9,361 bases of DNA from Clostridiales bacterium (GTDB taxonomy: Bacteria; Bacillota; Clostridia; Oscillospirales; Oscillospiraceae). The notes beneath the pieces were generated by a model, which was not told the DNA's origin, did no database searches, and saw only the letters and a program-made list of their open reading frames with translations. Below are positions 6,975 through 9,361 of the stretch, one piece after another. Both the position numbers and the translations under genes were made by a program. The stretch's first letter is position 1. Every line of letters begins with the position of its first letter. The DNA lies in assembly GCA_018374635.1 (NCBI GenBank), contig JAHAEW010000101.1, positions 1-9,361 on the forward strand. The letters run 5' to 3'.

Positions 6975-7760
6975 CTATGTACGCAGAAGTTCTTCCATCA
7001 GTCGAGCCTCGATTGCCGGTGAAGCGTGTTCTTCGCCCGCCAAGGGGATGATGCGGGCGTCAGGGAGGTATTTGACGGTCTCCTTCATGGCGCCGTAGGG
7101 TACCTCGGAATCGGCAGTACCGTGGAGCAGCACTACCGGACACCGGACCTCAGACAGCTCAAATCCCCAGGGGAGACCTTGGAGCTTGGCCTCCTGACCA
7201 ATATTCCGAAGATCTCCTCCCATAGAGTCTTGAAAATCCCGGCTCTGCAAAACCTTCTTTGACAGCGCGGGCAGGTAGCTTTCGTACAGGAATTTCCCGA
7301 CTTCCTGGCGGGACATGGATCGGAACCGATCATAGAGAGCCGCGTCTTGGGATGGGTACTGGGCCAAAATCTCCGGGAGACAGACTGCGGGCATACCACT
7401 GTTGATATAGACCGTCCCAACCTGATTCGGATAGAGCGCCGCCAGGCTGTACGCATAGGGGGCACCGGCAGAGATCCCGAGCACATCGAACCTTTGAATC
7501 CCCAGATACTCGAAAAAGCCGGCCAGATGCCGCCCCCAGTCGGCTGCGCAGTCCATATCGAAGTAATCCGAGGCCCCGTACCCCGGACGGGCCAGAGCAA
7601 TCACGCGGAGCGGAAATGCCCGAAGCTGTTCCTCTAGCCCATCCGAGCATACACTGCCTACCAGACCATGCAGCAGCAGGAGAGGTTGTCCGTCTGGCGC
7701 GCCATATTCCGCATAGGACAGGTACGCTCCGTTGGGGAGCTGAAACCGTTTCACATTCAT
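6975..7760 (-). CDS. Alpha/beta hydrolase fold protein
   Basis: A 261-residue cytoplasmic hydrolase of the alpha/beta fold, with no signal peptide. LLLLHG (27-32) supplies the oxyanion loop, GISAGAPYA has the nucleophile elbow with Ser97, HGTADSEVP places the acid at Asp217 and GEEHAS places His245, so the catalytic triad is complete. The substrate cannot be read; esterase, lipase-like or peptidase activity are all possible. The ATG at 7760 is chosen over an upstream in-frame start (7805) because AGGAGAG lies just before it and because it overlaps the stop of the methyltransferase gene as ATGA, implying translational coupling. It is the last gene of a three-gene operon starting at 8625. Confidence 0.9.
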   Translation of the reverse strand: MNVKRFQLPNGAYLSYAEYGAPDGQPLLLLHGLVGSVCSDGLEEQLRAFPLRVIALARPGYGASDYFDMDCAADWGRHLAGFFEYLGIQRFDVLGISAGAPYAYSLAALYPNQVGTVYINSGMPAVCLPEILAQYPSQDAALYDRFRSMSRQEVGKFLYESYLPALSKKVLQSRDFQDSMGGDLRNIGQEAKLQGLPWGFELSEVRCPVVLLHGTADSEVPYGAMKETVKYLPDARIIPLAGEEHASPAIEARLMEELLRT

Positions 7761-8392
7761 ATCGTCTCTCCTGATTCGGGCTTTTGAGCCGTGACGCACA
7801 GCCAATGCTTTTGGGGTTCCTGATGGACGCCAATATGGATAAATCCAGCCGTCCGGAGCAGGGCGGAAAGCTGTCCGCTGGTATAGATGCTCATGCCGTC
7901 AATGAGGTCGCACCACTTGAACTGCTTTGTCACGGTTCCATCCGCTTCATTGCAGATCAGAAAGTTTCCGCCTGGCTTTAGGACCCGGTACACCTGATGA
8001 AAAGAGCGCTCCAGATCCGGCCAGAAGTAGACCGTCTCAAAGGCAGTGGCAAGATCAAAGACACTTTCTCCAAAGGGGAGAGCAGATACATCCCCCTGCG
8101 CAACCTGACACCGCCCGGCTTCTATGCTTTGCTTGTTGAGTTTCTGGGCCTTTTCCACACTGACTGGGGAGTAATCCAAGCCCGTGACGCTTCCGCCGTG
8201 GTACATATCAAGCAGGGCGGCCAGATTAGCGCCTCCGCCGCATCCCAAGTCGAGAACATGGGCGCCGTCATTCAGATGCAGAAATCCCCGCCCCCACTGT
8301 GAGAGAGCCGCATGGCCGTGGTTCATCATAGCGACCATTATTTTGCCGCCAAAGCCTTCCGGCTTTTTGGTGTTTGCAAAAAAGCCGCTCAC
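7757..8392 (-). CDS. Class I SAM-dependent methyltransferase
   Basis: A 211-residue soluble methyltransferase. The SAM-binding motif I is VLDLGCGGG (46-54), the acidic residue at the end of strand 2 is Asp73 in 'TGLDYSP', motif II-like 'GDVSALPF' is at 100-107, and post-motif 'RVLKPGG' at 136-142. The N-terminus, with KKPEGFGGK at 9-17 and MNHGHAALSQWG at 23-34, is typical of a clostridial subfamily whose substrate I do not know. The start is GTG (8392) with AAGGAG about eleven bases upstream, a slightly long spacing; the conserved N-terminal block supports it. The downstream hydrolase overlaps it by four bases and the upstream Cys/His-rich gene is 47 bases away, so all three are probably one transcript. 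A small molecule target is more likely than nucleic acid, but this is inference. Confidence 0.9.
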   Translation of the reverse strand: MSGFFANTKKPEGFGGKIMVAMMNHGHAALSQWGRGFLHLNDGAHVLDLGCGGGANLAALLDMYHGGSVTGLDYSPVSVEKAQKLNKQSIEAGRCQVAQGDVSALPFGESVFDLATAFETVYFWPDLERSFHQVYRVLKPGGNFLICNEADGTVTKQFKWCDLIDGMSIYTSGQLSALLRTAGFIHIGVHQEPQKHWLCVTAQKPESGETI

Positions 8393-8439
8393 AGAAAATC
8401 ACGCTCCTTCCACAGCACTATCATACAGTGCAGATTCTA

Positions 8440-8625
8440 TCAACCTTTTGGGCTTTCCTGCGTTTCTGGATCGGAATGGTACTTATGTCGGCCGCAGCAG
8501 GGGTGTTCGGTGTGCCCGCCACAGCAACATACGGACGCTGACTGGGCTAGGTGAAGCAGATCCACCTTCTCCGTAGGAACCTCCTCCGTTGTTGTGTTTA
8601 GATTTTTCAGCATAGCATCCAGCAT
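8440..8625 (-). CDS. Small Cys/His-rich putative metal-binding protein
   Basis: A 61-residue protein with no recognised family. The first 30 residues are polar and predicted helical-looking; residues 33-50 read CCCGGHTEHPCCGRHKYH, giving five cysteines and four histidines (38, 41, 47, 50) in 18 residues. Such density suggests binding of a transition metal or an Fe-S/Zn site, or a chaperone or sensor role. There is no signal peptide or membrane segment, which sets it apart from FeoB-associated Cys-rich membrane proteins. The gene is supported by TAGGAGG nine bases before the ATG, by a consensus promoter and operator upstream (8704-8761) and by its position as first gene of the methyltransferase-hydrolase operon. 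The function is unknown; the metal link is inference from composition and from the operator shared with apbE. Confidence 0.75.
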   Translation of the reverse strand: MLDAMLKNLNTTTEEVPTEKVDLLHLAQSASVCCCGGHTEHPCCGRHKYHSDPETQESPKG

Positions 8626-8670
8626 ATTACCCAGCCTCCTAATTCAAGTGCATTTACAGATTAAAGCGCG

Positions 8671-8698
8671 GCAACCAGATGTGCCTTTGCATGGTTGC
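8671..8698. other. Leader hairpin with possible 12-codon ORF in the Cys/His operon
   Basis: GCAACCA (8671-8677) and TGGTTGC (8692-8698) form a 7-bp stem with a 14-base loop in the leader between the operator and the Cys/His-rich gene. On the minus strand an ATG at 8692, with GGAGAG seven bases upstream, opens the frame MQRHIWLPRFNL ending at 8654. Its reality is uncertain. Confidence 0.3.
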
Positions 8699-8703
8699 TC
8701 TCC

Positions 8704-8721
8704 GGTTAGTAATAGCTAACC
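8704..8721. promoter_or_regulatory. Operator-like palindrome 3 (GTTAG-N6-CTAAC)
   Basis: GGTTAGTAATAGCTAACC is an 18-bp palindrome (seven of nine positions symmetric) located just downstream of the promoter at 8733-8761, where a bound repressor would block initiation or early elongation. It differs by one base from operator 2 of the SLH gene when both are read in the GGTTAGTAATAG orientation, which ties the two transcription units to one regulator. Confidence 0.7.
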
Positions 8722-8732
8722 TTGCATAATGT

Positions 8733-8761
8733 ATTATATTAAATGGATCTCTAACTGTCAA
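8733..8761 (-). promoter_or_regulatory. Consensus sigma-A promoter of the Cys/His-methyltransferase-hydrolase operon
   Basis: On the minus strand a perfect TTGACA (8761-8756) and a perfect TATAAT (8738-8733) are separated by exactly 17 bases. The predicted start is near 8726, giving a leader of about 100 bases that begins almost at operator 3. A promoter of this strength would need tight repression, consistent with the operator. Confidence 0.88.
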
Positions 8762-9267
8762 TAAAAATGCACCCCTGCCGCCCCAAGTCGGCGGTGGACA
8801 TAGAACGCAATGCCTTTTCGGTTTGTCCGGCAAGGTTGGAACGCCTCCGCGAAATATTTTCAGTCACACCCGCCGATATACAGAGGGGAGACCCCGTGTG
8901 GCAGGAACCAATGGATATATGGTTGGCTTTGGATGCAATGAACTGAAGAAATCCAGATAAAGTAAAAGAATGGATTTCTGGGGCTGCGGCAGGATGGACA
9001 GTATTCTATTTGATATTATCCAGGACAACACCAACGCCGTTGAATAGATGCCCAAGTATGCAAGGGAGCATTTCATCATCGGGGCGGGACAGTGTTCCAA
9101 GCCTATTATATGGAGGACCTATAAGCATAAATCTCCATTCTTCAGGAAAAGGGATGACAATATTTAGGAAAGAGAGGTGCACGTAAATTGGCTCCTATCT
9201 CGTCAGAAGGGCGCAAACGCATAGAGCAAAGCGTCATGTTATTTTACTTGCTTCAGCTCAACTGTCG

Positions 9268-9310
9268 CAGACGGCCTGTTCTGTCGTGAAATAGACGGGC
9301 TGTTTTGTCG
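9268..9310. repeat. Imperfect 19-bp direct repeat, 24-base period
   Basis: CAGACGGCCTGTTCTGTCG (9268-9286) and TAGACGGGCTGTTTTGTCG (9292-9310) match at 16 of 19 positions. A shorter third copy of the core, GTTTTGTCG, is at about 9344-9352. The array may continue past the right edge. Iteron, recombination-site or chance origins cannot be separated here. Confidence 0.5.
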
Positions 9311-9315
9311 GTCAT

Positions 9316-9337
9316 CGCCGGACATCATTGTCCGGCG
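9316..9337. other. Perfect 9-bp GC-rich inverted repeat at the right edge
   Basis: CGCCGGACA (9316-9324) and TGTCCGGCG (9329-9337) flank a 4-base loop. A weak T run (GTTTTG) follows five bases later on the plus strand, so it could be a terminator-like hairpin or part of a recombination or replication site together with the direct repeats just upstream. Confidence 0.5.
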
Positions 9338-9361
9338 CCGGTGCGTTTTGTCGCATAAGAG

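Larger units (their letters stand above)
8762..9361. other. Right flank, probably degenerate or non-coding
   Basis: No convincing gene is seen. On the plus strand a 59-codon frame (8767-8946) with ordinary-looking composition has no ribosome site and begins against the -35 box of the opposite-strand promoter. A frame from 8970 (MDFWGCGRMD...) runs into TAG and resumes at once with ATG, ending near 9166. A TTG-started frame near 9188, with GAGAGG upstream, is interrupted by TGA. The minus frame at 8864-9100 starts with TTG and lacks a ribosome site. Short interrupted frames fit decayed genes, perhaps the border of an inserted element, but none resembles a family I know. Confidence 0.5.

Noticed and set aside
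8864..9100. Minus-strand open frame of 78 codons with a hydrophobic middle
   Set aside because: It starts with TTG, lacks a ribosome site and shows no family; the hydrophobic stretch alone is not enough.
1..9361. CRISPR arrays, tRNA or rRNA genes
   Set aside because: No regularly spaced repeats of CRISPR type and no tRNA- or rRNA-like stretches were seen on reading both strands.

Overview
The window most likely comes from a gut-type, low-to-moderate-GC Firmicute of the class Clostridia, probably an Oscillospiraceae relative (Flavonifractor/Oscillibacter-like). The basis is a very long S-layer-homology (SLH) surface protein whose SLH repeats carry the 'ITREQLAAMLYRYA'-type signature, consensus sigma-A promoters, strong GGAGG ribosome sites and a Gram-positive lipoprotein signal. 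The taxonomic call is inference.

Layout. Positions 1-521 hold no convincing gene, only a short tandem repeat at the left edge and a hairpin that may end the transcript of the large gene. Positions 522-5543 (minus) encode a 1673-residue secreted cell-wall protein: signal peptide, four repeats resembling the Shr-type hemoglobin-interacting domain (HID), two InlB-like repeats, a central segment with a D-x-x-S-G-A-T motif, a beta-strand-rich (beta-helix-like) region, a Listeria-Bacteroides repeat, a Ser/Gly/Thr linker and three SLH motifs. A 325-base regulatory region (5544-5868) separates it from a divergent gene for an ApbE-type FAD:protein FMN transferase lipoprotein (5869-6885, plus). A strong bidirectional terminator (6888-6919) follows. 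Opposite it, on the minus strand, runs a compact three-gene operon: a 61-residue Cys/His-rich protein (8440-8625), a class I SAM methyltransferase (7757-8392) and an alpha/beta hydrolase (6975-7760), the last two overlapping by ATGA. Positions 8762-9361 look like degenerate, mostly non-coding DNA with small repeats.

How it may work together. The same 18-bp palindrome, GTTAG-N6-CTAAC, occurs three times: twice between the SLH gene and apbE and once at the start of the three-gene operon. In two cases it lies just downstream of a near-perfect TTGACA-17-TATAMT promoter. This argues for one regulon under one repressor. The half-site resembles DtxR/IdeR-family boxes, which together with the HID-like repeats suggests, but does not prove, control by iron. 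The most interesting idea is that the extracytoplasmic ApbE covalently attaches FMN to the SLH protein through its D636-x-x-S-G-A-T642 motif, giving a cell-wall flavoprotein with hemoglobin/heme-binding-like modules. That would be a candidate iron/heme acquisition or extracellular electron-transfer system. The motif is seen in the sequence; the system is inference.
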